The position numbers and the translations under genes are program-made. From positions 62,001-126,000 of the forward strand of contig JACJWV010000007.1 in NCBI GenBank assembly GCA_020636915.1: a stretch of 64,000 nucleotides of DNA, given 5' to 3'. Source of the DNA: Nocardioides sp. (GTDB lineage: Bacteria; Actinomycetota; Actinomycetes; Propionibacteriales; Nocardioidaceae). Shown here in pieces: positions 1 to 7,470 of the stretch. Under the pieces are notes generated by a model, which was given only the letters and a program-made list of their open reading frames with translations, searched no databases and was not told where the DNA came from. Numbering within the stretch: position 1 is the first letter of the stretch; each line of letters begins with the position of its first letter.

Positions 1-2
1 CC

Positions 3-368
3 GCGCCCGAAGGGGCACCCGTCCACGTCACCGAGTGGCACGTGCGGTCGCTGCCGGACGGCGACCTGGTCGGGACCTACCCGGACGGCGGCGACCAGGT
101 CGCGTCGATCTCGCCGGACGGTCGCTACCTCCTGACGTCCGGCGACGCGGGAAGCGAGCTCTACGACGTCGCCTCCGGCGAGGCCCTGCCGCTCGGATTC
201 CCGGAGCGCAGGACGAGCGGCTGGAGCCCGGACGGGCACGTGGTCACCACCAGCCCGGGCGGCACCGTGCTCGTCTGCGCCCCGACGACCGGGGCGTGCA
301 CGGACACCGGCGAGCCGGCCGGAGACGATCTCACGGTGGCGCGGGGGTCGTACAACTCGTGGTCGTAG
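3..368 (+). CDS. C-terminal end of a beta-propeller (WD40/TolB-like) protein, partial
   Basis: The reading frame is already open at the left edge and stops with TAG at 366-368, so only about the last 121 codons are present. The fragment has a run of short segments such as SPDGRYL, GSELYDV and WSPDGHVV, typical of WD40-like (PD40) blades found in periplasmic TolB-like and signalling beta-propellers. No catalytic residues are visible. The natural N-terminus, possible signal peptide or kinase domain lie outside the window, so the full role cannot be given. The call rests on the repeated SPDG pattern only. Confidence 0.6.
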   Translation, partial: APEGAPVHVTEWHVRSLPDGDLVGTYPDGGDQVASISPDGRYLLTSGDAGSELYDVASGEALPLGFPERRTSGWSPDGHVVTTSPGGTVLVCAPTTGACTDTGEPAGDDLTVARGSYNSWS

Positions 369-380
369 GCGCGCCTCGCG

Positions 381-554
381 GGCCGGCGCTGCCTCCCGGC
401 TTGCGGCGGCACGGTGGTTGAGGTGTGAACGGGCTCTGCGCCTCGAAACCACCCCTCGGTCGACTGTCGGCGGGCTGCGGGCTTGTCTCGGGTTGCGACC
501 GACAGGCTGGCTATGCGGGACGGCGCCCGCTCGGGCTGGCGCTGCTTCCCGGCT
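381..554. repeat. Imperfect direct repeat pair in the gap after the beta-propeller gene
   Basis: The 21-bp stretch at 381-401 recurs at 534-554 with only two C/T differences (core GGCGCTGCYTCCCGGCT). The two copies lie 153 bp apart on the same strand and belong to the non-coding stretch 369-711, which otherwise holds only palindromes. No gene is visible between them. The origin is unknown; decayed repeat DNA is likely. Confidence 0.5.
413..453. repeat. REP-like imperfect hairpin
   Basis: GGTGGTTGAGG at 413-423 faces CCTCGAAACCACC at 441-453, its reverse complement with two inserted bases in the right arm. The 17-nt loop is variable sequence. This GGTGGTT...AACCACC layout resembles short palindromic repeats I recall being dispersed between genes in Nocardioides-type genomes; that link is from memory, the pairing is seen directly. 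Confidence 0.5.
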
Positions 555-590
555 CACGGTCCGCGCAGGAGTGCATTCGCGCCGCTGGGC

Positions 591-639
591 AAAGTGCGGT
601 GGCGGCGATCAACCTGGTTGAACCGGGCCACCGCACTTT
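591..639. repeat. Nested inverted repeat upstream of the truncated HNH gene
   Basis: AAAGTGCGGTGGC (591-603) is perfectly complementary to GCCACCGCACTTT (627-639). The 23-nt interval itself contains a second palindrome, TCAACCTGGTTGA (609-621). The outer pairing continues past a one-base bulge (GGGC against GCCC). This could fold as a long hairpin or mark the edge of a lost mobile or repeat unit. Confidence 0.55.
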
Positions 640-669
640 CGCCCCGGACGGTCGCGACCCGCGGATTCC

Positions 670-1767
670 TTGCCTCCACGATGCTCAGAGCCCTGTGGAT
701 ATAGGGGTTCTGGGCACTCCACCGACTCCGGGCGGCGGTACCTGGGGGATGCGGTGGAGCTGGCGTACCGGCTCCCCAGGGTCTGGGCCCGGGTGCTGGC
801 CGGGGAGGTGGCGGTGTGGAAGGCCCGACGGATCGCCCAAGCCACCGCCTCGCTGCCGCCCGAGGGTGCGGCGGCCGTCGATCGGGCCCTGTACTTCGTC
901 GCGGCGAGGTGTTCGTATGCGGAGATCGACCGGCAGGTGGAGAAGGCGCGCAAGGAGCACGACCCGGTCGAGACCGAACGCCGCCGCGCCGAGGCCGCGG
1001 AGAAGCGGCACGTGCAGGTCCACCTGGGGGCGATGACCTATGACGGGCTGGTCCCGATCACCGCGATGGCCCACGTCCCCGACGCGGTCGCGTTCGAGGA
1101 CTACCTCGCCACCCGCTCCGCCGAGCTCGATCCCGCGATCCCGCTCCAGGTCCGCCGGTCGATGGTCCTGGGCATGCTCGGCGGCCGCCACGGCGATACG
1201 CCCGGTGAGGAGGGGTCGCCGCCGGGGGTGATGGTCTTCGTGCACACCCGCCCCGGCCAAGCCACCGCCGAGGTGGACAACACCCGGTCGACCACCACGA
1301 TCGAACAGGTCCGGGAGTGGTGCACCCGGGCCGGCACGAAGGTCACGATCCGCCCGGTCATCGACCTGGCCGAGGAGATGACCACCGACTCGTACACCCC
1401 GACCGACCGGATGGTCGAGCAGGTCAAGCTCCGCCACCCCGAGTGCCCGTTCCCCGGCTGCCACCGCCCCTCCCGACCGGGCTACCGGGCGAAGAAGCGG
1501 AAGAAGCGGAAGGATCCGGCCGGCACCGACGAGCAGCAGCAGGAGCACGGGTCGGATCTGGACCACCGCGGGGAGTGGCCCGAAGGCACGACCACCTCGT
1601 CGAACCTGTACCCGCCCTGCCGCGGCCACCACCGCCTCAAGACCTTCACCTGTTGGACCTACGACCACGACACGGCCACCGGGTTCACCTGGACCAGCCC
1701 GCTCGGCTACACCTACACCGAACCCGGCCCCCGCACGGACCCGGGCAGCCAGCGACATACCGGCTGA
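670..1767 (+). pseudogene. 5'-truncated DUF222 / HNH endonuclease-domain protein
   Basis: The protein is recognisable from about residue 16 (STDSGRRYLGDAVELAYRLP) as the middle of a DUF222 domain, followed by the C-terminal HNH region with CPFPGC near residue 258, an SDLDHRGEW segment (the D-H pair) and CRGHHRLK. This is the 13E12-type family, multi-copy in many actinobacteria and usually about 400-500 residues long. Roughly the first 100 residues of DUF222 are missing. The 15 residues before the homology look random, and a stop lies just upstream at 619-621. Homology begins near nucleotide 712, right after a palindrome-rich gap, which suggests a deletion or rearrangement breakpoint. I cannot exclude expression from the internal ATG, so the pseudogene label is an inference. 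Confidence 0.65.
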
Positions 1768-1775
1768 CCCCCCAC

Positions 1776-1804
1776 CCCCGCCGGCACCCACCGCGCCGGC
1801 GGGG
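1776..1804 (+). terminator. GC-rich hairpin after the HNH gene
   Basis: CCCCGCCGGC (1776-1785) pairs perfectly with GCCGGCGGGG (1795-1804) across a 9-nt loop, starting 8 nt after the HNH gene stop. No T-tract follows, as is common for actinobacterial terminators. It could also serve the convergent gene that ends at 1877. Confidence 0.6.
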
Positions 1805-1876
1805 ACACACCCATGACCACACCACGCCGGGGCGACGCGGACGCGCGCCGCGCTCACTGGCGCGACGTTTGCGGGA

Positions 1877-2167
1877 TCAGCCGCCCGCGAGCAGCATGCG
1901 CACCTTGACCGGGTCGTCGACCTGCGGGCAGGCGACGAGCAGTCGGCCCGGGTGCTCCTCGATGGCGCGGTAGCCGGCGTGGGTCAGCACGGCCATCAGC
2001 TCGGCCGGGTCGCGGCCGGGCGGCACCTCGAACGCCACGGTCCGGGCGCCGGGCTCGTGCAGCTCGGCCTCGGTCTGCTCGACGTCCTTGCCCCAGCTGC
2101 GCAGGATCGCGACCACGAACACGGTCGCGATCAGGATCCCGCCTGCGATCATCAGTGCGAGGAACAT
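1877..2167 (-). CDS. Small single-span membrane protein, hypothetical
   Basis: This 96-residue protein opens with a hydrophobic helix (residues 2-23, LALMIAGGILIATVFVVAIL) followed by a soluble domain with an EVPPGRDPAELMAVLTHAGY stretch. A strong AGGAGG site lies 8 nt before the ATG, so the start is well supported. The soluble part looks like a compact alpha/beta domain facing the cytoplasm, but I recognise no family. It is transcribed in the same direction as ligA upstream of it, about 130 bp away. Function unknown. Confidence 0.75.
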   Translation of the reverse strand: MFLALMIAGGILIATVFVVAILRSWGKDVEQTEAELHEPGARTVAFEVPPGRDPAELMAVLTHAGYRAIEEHPGRLLVACPQVDDPVKVRMLLAGG

Positions 2168-2297
2168 GTCGGCCTCCTGACGTGGTCACGTCTCTCGATG
2201 CTCCGAGCATGCGCGCGCCCGACGGACGCCCACGAGGGGCCTACGTCCCGCGGGAGGGGCCCACTGGTCCCGTGGTCGACGGAGGGGGCCGACCTGG

Positions 2298-4391
2298 TCA
2301 GCCCAGCGCGTCCGGCCCGCCCTCGAGGAGTGCTGTGAAGCCGGCCTCGTCCAGGATCGGGACGCCGAGCTGCTCGGCCTTGTCGGCCTTCGAGCCCGCG
2401 TTGTCGCCGACGACGACGTAGTCGGTCTTCTTCGACACCGAGCCCGCGGCCTTGCCGCCACGGGAGAGGATCGCCTCCTTGGCGGAGTCGCGGCTGAAGT
2501 CGACCAGCGACCCGGTCACCACCACGGTCAGCCCCTCCAGGGTGCGCGGCACCGACTCGTCACGCTCGTCGGCCATCGACACGCCCGCGCGCGCCCAGCG
2601 ATCGACGATCTCGACGTGCCAGTCCTCGGCGAACCACTCGATGACCGCCTCGGCGATCGTGGGGCCGACGCCCTCGGCGGCGGCGAGCTGCTCCTCGGTG
2701 GCCGCGCGGATCGCGTCCATCGAGCCGAACTCCGCGGCCAGGGCGCGCGCCGCGGTCGGCCCGACGTGCCGGATCGACAGCGCGACCAGCACCCGCCAGA
2801 GCGGCACGTGCTTGGCCCTCGACAGGTGGTCGAGCAGGCGCTGGCCGTTGGCGCTGAGCTGGGGCCCCTCCTCGCCCTTCTTGGGAGCCCGGGTGAACAG
2901 CGGCGCCCGGACGAGGGACGTCTCGTCGAGGTCGAACACGTCGCCCTCGTTGTCGATGACCTGCGCGTCGAGGAGAGCGGCCGCGGCCTCGTAGCCGAGC
3001 CCCTCGATGTCGAACGCGCCGCGTCCGGCGACGTGGAACACCCGCTCACGCGCCTGGGCCGGGCAGTACCGGTGGTTGGGGCAGCGCCGGTCCTTGTCGC
3101 CGGCCCGCTGCTCCACCAGGGTCGTCCCGCACGCGGGGCACTCGGTCGGGCCGACCCACGGCGCGAGGCCCTCGGGCCGCAGCGGCAGGACCGGGCCGAG
3201 GATCTCGGGGATCACGTCGCCGGCCTTGCGCAGGACGACGGTGTCCCCCGGGCGCACGTCCTTGCGCTCGACCTCGTGGTAGTTGTGCAGGGTCGCGTTC
3301 TCGACCGTCGAACCGGCGACCTTCGTCGGCTCCATCACGCCGTACGGCGTGACGCGACCGGTCCGCCCCACGTTGACCCGGATCTCGAGCAGGCGGGCGT
3401 TGACCTCCTCGGGCGGGTACTTGAACGCGATCGCCCACCGGGGTGCGCGGCTGGTCGAGCCGAGCCGGCGCTGGAGCGAGACGTCGTCGACCTTCACGAC
3501 CACCCCGTCGATCTCGTAGGGGACGATCGTGTGGCGGTGCTCGCCGGCGTTCTCGACGTACGCCTCGACGTCGGTGAGCGAGGGCAGCACCCGGACCTGC
3601 TCGGAGACCGGCAGCCCCCACGCGGCCAGCGCCTCGTAGGCGTGGGACTGCGCCTGCGGCTCGAAGCCGCGCCGGGCGCCGATCCCGTGGCAGACCATGC
3701 CGAGGGCACGGCTCGCCGTCACCCGCGGGTCCTTCTGGCGCAGGGACCCGGCGGCCGCGTTGCGCGGGTTGGCGAACACCGGCTTGCCGGCCTCGGTCAT
3801 CGCCTCGTTGAGGCGCTCGAACGCCTCGACCGGGAGGAACACCTCGCCGCGCACCTCGAGCAGTCCCGGGACCGGGAAGTCCTCGGTGGCGGCGAGCCGG
3901 TGCGGCACCGCGTCGATCGTGCGGACGTTGGGCGTGACGTCCTCGCCGGTGGTGCCGTCACCCCGGGTGAGCGCGCGCACCAACCGCCCGTCCTCGTAGA
4001 GGAGGTTGATCGCCAGACCGTCGACCTTGAGCTCGCACAGCAGGGCGGGGTCGCTGACGCCGTCCCGGGCGAGCCGGGCGTGCCAGGCCGCCAGCTCCTC
4101 GAAGGAGAACGCGTTGTCGAGGCTCTCCATGCGCTGGAGGTGGTCGACCGGGGTGAAGTCGGTGGAGACCGCGCCCCCGACCTTCTGGGTCGGCGAGTCG
4201 GGCGTGCGGAGCTCGGGCAGCTCCGCCTCGAGCTCCTCCAGCCGCCGCATCAACCGGTCGAACTCGGCGTCGTCGATGGTCGGGCTGTCCAGGACGTAGT
4301 AGCGCCATCGGGCGTCCTCGACCTGCTCGGCGATCCGCCGGTGCTCCTCGCGCGGGTCGGTGTCGGGCGCCTGCGTCCTGGGTGCCGTCAT
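2298..4391 (-). CDS. ligA: NAD-dependent DNA ligase LigA
   Basis: Seals nicks with a 3'-OH and 5'-phosphate using NAD+, in replication and repair. The 697-residue protein has the full LigA order: domain Ia (DARWRYYVLDSPTIDDAEFD), adenylation site KVDG near residue 120, OB fold, a four-cysteine zinc finger (CPACG...CPNHRYC), helix-hairpin-helix repeats (HVGPTAARAL, GVGPTIAEAV) and a C-terminal BRCT domain (LTVVVTGSL). I chose the internal ATG at 4389-4391 because domain Ia begins soon after; the upstream ATG at 4475 adds 28 residues without family support. A CACAAT hexamer ends 6 nt before this ATG, a possible leaderless promoter. The gene is monocistronic here. Confidence 0.95.
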   Translation of the reverse strand: MTAPRTQAPDTDPREEHRRIAEQVEDARWRYYVLDSPTIDDAEFDRLMRRLEELEAELPELRTPDSPTQKVGGAVSTDFTPVDHLQRMESLDNAFSFEELAAWHARLARDGVSDPALLCELKVDGLAINLLYEDGRLVRALTRGDGTTGEDVTPNVRTIDAVPHRLAATEDFPVPGLLEVRGEVFLPVEAFERLNEAMTEAGKPVFANPRNAAAGSLRQKDPRVTASRALGMVCHGIGARRGFEPQAQSHAYEALAAWGLPVSEQVRVLPSLTDVEAYVENAGEHRHTIVPYEIDGVVVKVDDVSLQRRLGSTSRAPRWAIAFKYPPEEVNARLLEIRVNVGRTGRVTPYGVMEPTKVAGSTVENATLHNYHEVERKDVRPGDTVVLRKAGDVIPEILGPVLPLRPEGLAPWVGPTECPACGTTLVEQRAGDKDRRCPNHRYCPAQARERVFHVAGRGAFDIEGLGYEAAAALLDAQVIDNEGDVFDLDETSLVRAPLFTRAPKKGEEGPQLSANGQRLLDHLSRAKHVPLWRVLVALSIRHVGPTAARALAAEFGSMDAIRAATEEQLAAAEGVGPTIAEAVIEWFAEDWHVEIVDRWARAGVSMADERDESVPRTLEGLTVVVTGSLVDFSRDSAKEAILSRGGKAAGSVSKKTDYVVVGDNAGSKADKAEQLGVPILDEAGFTALLEGGPDALG

Positions 4392-4448
4392 GGGGGCATT
4401 GTGCCCGGGCGCGCCGACAGTGCGACCCGCGGTCAGGGGTCCTCCCGA

Positions 4449-4471
4449 TTGAGGCCGGTACCTGGCCTCAA
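4449..4471. promoter_or_regulatory. Inverted repeat upstream of ligA
   Basis: TTGAGGCC (4449-4456) and GGCCTCAA (4464-4471) form a perfect 8-bp inverted repeat around a 7-nt spacer, and the match extends with one mismatch on each side. It lies 58-80 nt before the ligA start and about 80 nt before the tetR promoter. It has the size of a dimeric repressor site, but no regulator can be assigned. Confidence 0.45.
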
Positions 4472-4540
4472 CCATCCTTAGCGTGGTCCTCGAGCACCGG
4501 AAGGAAAAAAAGTCGGTGGGACGGGAATGACGTCCCGCGC

Positions 4541-4579
4541 TACGGTGTTCGGGATGAAACGAAACAGTTTCGTTTCATC
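4541..4579 (+). promoter_or_regulatory. tetR-efflux promoter with perfect 27-bp palindromic operator
   Basis: Positions 4553-4579 form a perfect palindrome with 13-nt arms (GATGAAACGAAAC and its complement) around a single A. A TACGGT hexamer at 4541-4546 is a plausible -10 box, placing the start of transcription at the left edge of the palindrome. The adjacent product is a TetR-family protein, so this is very likely its autoregulatory operator controlling the repressor and the efflux gene behind it. Confidence 0.8.
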
Positions 4580-4626
4580 CATGTGAACGGTTCCGGCCCC
4601 ACTTCCGACACCCAGAGGAAACGCCC

Positions 4627-5220
4627 ATGTCCCCCACCGAGCGGCCCCGCATCGAGGGCGACCGCGAGCTGGAGATCCTCGCCGCGACCCTGGAGGTCCT
4701 CGGCGACGTCGGCTACGACCGGCTGACCATGGACGCCGTCGCCGCCCGGGCCAAGGCATCCAAGGCGACGCTCTACCGGCGGTGGACCAACAAGCTGAGC
4801 CTCGTCATCGACGCACTGCACCACAGCAAGGGACCGGCGCACGTGCCCGACACCGGGACGTTGCGCGGCGACCTGATGGAGCTGGTCTGCGGCATGGGCG
4901 GCCTGGCCGACCCCGAGACCGTCGCGACGTTCGCCAGCGTGCTCACCGCGATCGCCCGCGACGCCGACTTCGCCGAGGCGTTCCGCACCGAGGTGGTCGG
5001 GCCCAAGGTGGCGGCCTCCCAGCAGATCTGGGAGCGCGCCCGGCAGCGCGGCGAGGTGCGCGGCGACGCCGACCTGTCCCTCTTCGAGCCCGCGCTGGCC
5101 GGCATCGTCCTGCACCGCGTGTTCGTCATGGGCGAGCAGCCCACCCCCGACCTGATCACCCGCGTGATCGACCAGATCATCCTGCCGGCCGCCACCCGCC
5201 AGCCGGCACCGTCCCACTGA
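4627..5220 (+). CDS. TetR/AcrR-family transcriptional repressor
   Basis: The 197-residue protein has the TetR N-terminal helix-turn-helix (residues about 12-58: ILAATLEVLGDVGYDRLTMD, then AVAARAKASKATLYRRW) and a C-terminal ligand/dimer domain of the TetR_C_16/11 type. An AGAGGAAA site precedes the ATG. It is followed after 23 bp by an MFS drug transporter on the same strand and preceded by a perfect palindrome, the standard layout of a self-repressed efflux operon. The inducing ligand cannot be read from sequence; family members respond to lipophilic drugs. Confidence 0.92.
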   Translation: MSPTERPRIEGDRELEILAATLEVLGDVGYDRLTMDAVAARAKASKATLYRRWTNKLSLVIDALHHSKGPAHVPDTGTLRGDLMELVCGMGGLADPETVATFASVLTAIARDADFAEAFRTEVVGPKVAASQQIWERARQRGEVRGDADLSLFEPALAGIVLHRVFVMGEQPTPDLITRVIDQIILPAATRQPAPSH

Positions 5221-5243
5221 CCCACGAGAGAAGGACACACCCG

Positions 5244-6812
5244 ATGACCGACGTGGCGAGCACGGAGGGCACGACCTCCGGCACGAAGCAGCACCTGGCC
5301 TGGGCCCTGGTGCTCATCTCGGTGGCGCAGCTCATGGTGGTGCTCGACGGCACCATCGTGAACATCGCGCTGCCCTTCATCCAGCACGACCTCGACATCG
5401 CCCCGGCCAACCTGCGCTGGGTCGTCACCGGCTACGCGCTGGCCTTCGGCAGCCTGCTGCTGCTCGGTGGCCGGCTCGGTGACCTCTACGGCCGGCGCCG
5501 GATCTTCATGACCGGCCTGATCGTCTTCGGCGTCGCCTCCCTGCTCGGGGGCCTCGCGACCACCGAGGGGCTGCTGCTGGCCGCCCGGGCGCTCCAGGGC
5601 TTCGGCGCCGCGCTCGCCTCGCCGGCCGCGCTCGCGCTGATCACCACGACCTTCCCGGCCGGACCGCTGCGCAACCGCGCCTTCGCCGTGTACGCCGCGA
5701 TGTCGGGCGTCGGCGCGGCGGTCGGCCTGCTGCTGGGCGGCTGGCTGACCGGGCTCGACAGCGTCTTCGGCCTCGACGTCGAGGGCTGGCGGCTCACGCT
5801 CCTGATCAACACCCCGATCGGCATCGTCACCGCGCTGCTCGCCCCGAAGCTGCTCGCCGAGTCCGAGTCGCACCCCGGCGAGCTCGACCTGCCCGGCGCC
5901 GTGACCGGCACCCTGGGCCTGCTCGGCCTCGTCTACGGCATCAGCCGGGCCGGCACCGACGGCTGGACCGACCCCTGGACGCTGGCCAGCCTGGCGGCGG
6001 GTCTGCTGCTGCTCGTGATGTTCCTCGTCATCGAGCGCCGGGTCGAGCACCCGCTCCTCCCGGTCCGGGTCTTCATGAACCGCACCCGCGCAGCCAGCTT
6101 CGTGGCGATGTTCTTCGCCCCGGCCGCGATGTTCGCGATGTTCTTCTACCTCAGCCAGTACATCCAGGAGGTCATGGGCTACAGCCCGATCCAGGCCGGC
6201 GTCGCGTTCCTGCCGTTCTGCTTCGGCCTCGTCTTCGCCGCCGGGCTGTCGTCCAACCTGATCAACCGCATGGACCCGCGGATCCTGGCCGGCGTGGGCA
6301 CGCTGCTGGCCGCGGTCGCGCTGTTCGGGTTCTCCCGGATCCCGCACAGCACGTCGTTCCCGCCGGCCGACATCCAGGCCAGCTACTGGAGCGACATCCT
6401 GCCCTACATCCTGATGATGTCCTTCGGGATGGGGATGACCTTCGTCCCGCTGACGCTCACCGCGGTGCACCACCTGCGGGCCGAGGACTCGGGCATCGGA
6501 TCGGGCGTGCTGAACACCATGCAGCAGGTCGGTGGCGCGCTCGGGCTCTCCCTGCTGGCGACGATCGCGACGCAGACGATGACCGACCTCGGCAAGGAGT
6601 TCGCCGCGGCGGCCCAGCAGGCCGGGGCCCAGGCCACCGCCGCCCAGCAGGCGGTCGCCGCCCACCAGGTCTTCACCGCCGGCGCGACCGATGCGTTCCT
6701 GCTCGGCGCGGGCCTGATGCTGGTGGCCTCGCTGGTGACCTGGGTGTTCCTCAACGTCAAGCACGAGGAGCTGGCCACCGACGGTCCGGAGGCACCGGTC
6801 CACGTCGGCTGA
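5244..6812 (+). CDS. DHA2-family MFS drug/proton antiporter (14 TM type)
   Basis: A 522-residue membrane protein with the DHA2 (EmrB/QacA) signatures: motif C-like start LDGTIVNIALPFIQHDL in TM1, motif A GGRLGDLYGRRR between TM2 and TM3, and about 14 hydrophobic spans. It should export lipophilic toxic compounds in exchange for protons at the cytoplasmic membrane. An AGAGAAGGA site lies before the ATG at 5244. It is the second gene of the TetR operon and ends just before a strong hairpin terminator. A Gln/Ala-rich loop (AAAAQQAGAQATAAQQAVAA) lies before the last span. Substrate unknown. Confidence 0.92.
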   Translation: MTDVASTEGTTSGTKQHLAWALVLISVAQLMVVLDGTIVNIALPFIQHDLDIAPANLRWVVTGYALAFGSLLLLGGRLGDLYGRRRIFMTGLIVFGVASLLGGLATTEGLLLAARALQGFGAALASPAALALITTTFPAGPLRNRAFAVYAAMSGVGAAVGLLLGGWLTGLDSVFGLDVEGWRLTLLINTPIGIVTALLAPKLLAESESHPGELDLPGAVTGTLGLLGLVYGISRAGTDGWTDPWTLASLAAGLLLLVMFLVIERRVEHPLLPVRVFMNRTRAASFVAMFFAPAAMFAMFFYLSQYIQEVMGYSPIQAGVAFLPFCFGLVFAAGLSSNLINRMDPRILAGVGTLLAAVALFGFSRIPHSTSFPPADIQASYWSDILPYILMMSFGMGMTFVPLTLTAVHHLRAEDSGIGSGVLNTMQQVGGALGLSLLATIATQTMTDLGKEFAAAAQQAGAQATAAQQAVAAHQVFTAGATDAFLLGAGLMLVASLVTWVFLNVKHEELATDGPEAPVHVG

Positions 6813-6830
6813 CCCCGGCACCACGACGTA

Positions 6831-6864
6831 CGACGGCCCGCCCGGTCACCCGGGCGGGCCGTCG
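6831..6864. terminator. Bidirectional 15-bp hairpin terminator
   Basis: CGACGGCCCGCCCGG (6831-6845) pairs perfectly with CCGGGCGGGCCGTCG (6850-6864) over a 4-nt loop. It sits 18 nt after the MFS stop and 34 nt from the convergent DJ-1 gene stop, so it can end transcription from both sides. Confidence 0.85.
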
Positions 6865-6898
6865 TCGTCCGTGGGCGAGGTGCCAGGACACGAGGGTG

Positions 6899-7435
6899 CT
6901 AGGACAGGGCGTCCTCGAGCGCCTTGATGAAGGCGGGCAGGTCGTCGGGGTTGCGGCTGGTGATGAGGTTGCCGTCGACGACGACCTCCTCGTCGGTCCA
7001 GGTGCCGCCGGCGTTGCGCACGTCGTCGGCCAGGCTGTGGTAGCTGGTCAGGCGGCGGCCCCGGGCCAGGCCCGCGGAGACCAGGAGCCACGGCCCGTGG
7101 CAGATGACGGCCAGCGGCGTCTTGTCCTCCATCACCCGGCGCACGATGTCCTGCGCCTTCGGTTCGACTCGGATGCGGTCGGCGTTGACGGTCCCTCCGG
7201 GGACCACCAGCGCATCGATCGCGCTGGCGTCGAGGTCGTCGAAGGTGCCGTCCACGTCGATCTTCTGGGTCGGGTCGGTGTCGCCCTGCACCGCCTGGAT
7301 CGGGTCGGACGAGGAGGAGTAGATGCGCACCGTCGCCCCGGCGTCGCGGAGTGCGTCACGGGGTTGGACGAGCTCGGGCTCCTCGACGAAGTCGGTCGCG
7401 ATGATGGCCACGGTCTTGCCGGACAGGTCGCTCAT
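6899..7435 (-). CDS. DJ-1/PfpI-family protein (YhbO/YraA-like)
   Basis: The 178-residue protein has the DJ-1/PfpI fold features: KTVAIIATDFVEEPEL near the start with the conserved Glu, and the nucleophile elbow AVICHGPWLL, where Cys is the reactive residue. Members act as intracellular cysteine peptidases, glyoxalase/deglycase-type or general stress proteins. I took the ATG at 7433-7435, which directly precedes the first beta strand; the longer reading has no family support. It is a single gene convergent with the efflux operon. The exact activity of this subfamily is disputed. Confidence 0.9.
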   Translation of the reverse strand: MSDLSGKTVAIIATDFVEEPELVQPRDALRDAGATVRIYSSSSDPIQAVQGDTDPTQKIDVDGTFDDLDASAIDALVVPGGTVNADRIRVEPKAQDIVRRVMEDKTPLAVICHGPWLLVSAGLARGRRLTSYHSLADDVRNAGGTWTDEEVVVDGNLITSRNPDDLPAFIKALEDALS

Positions 7436-7470
7436 GCCGCACCGGTACCCAGCGGTCGGAGCGCGATGCC

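Noticed and set aside
4392..4626. A possible small gene in the ligA-tetR gap
   Set aside because: The only short frames overlap the operator and lack ribosome sites and family features.
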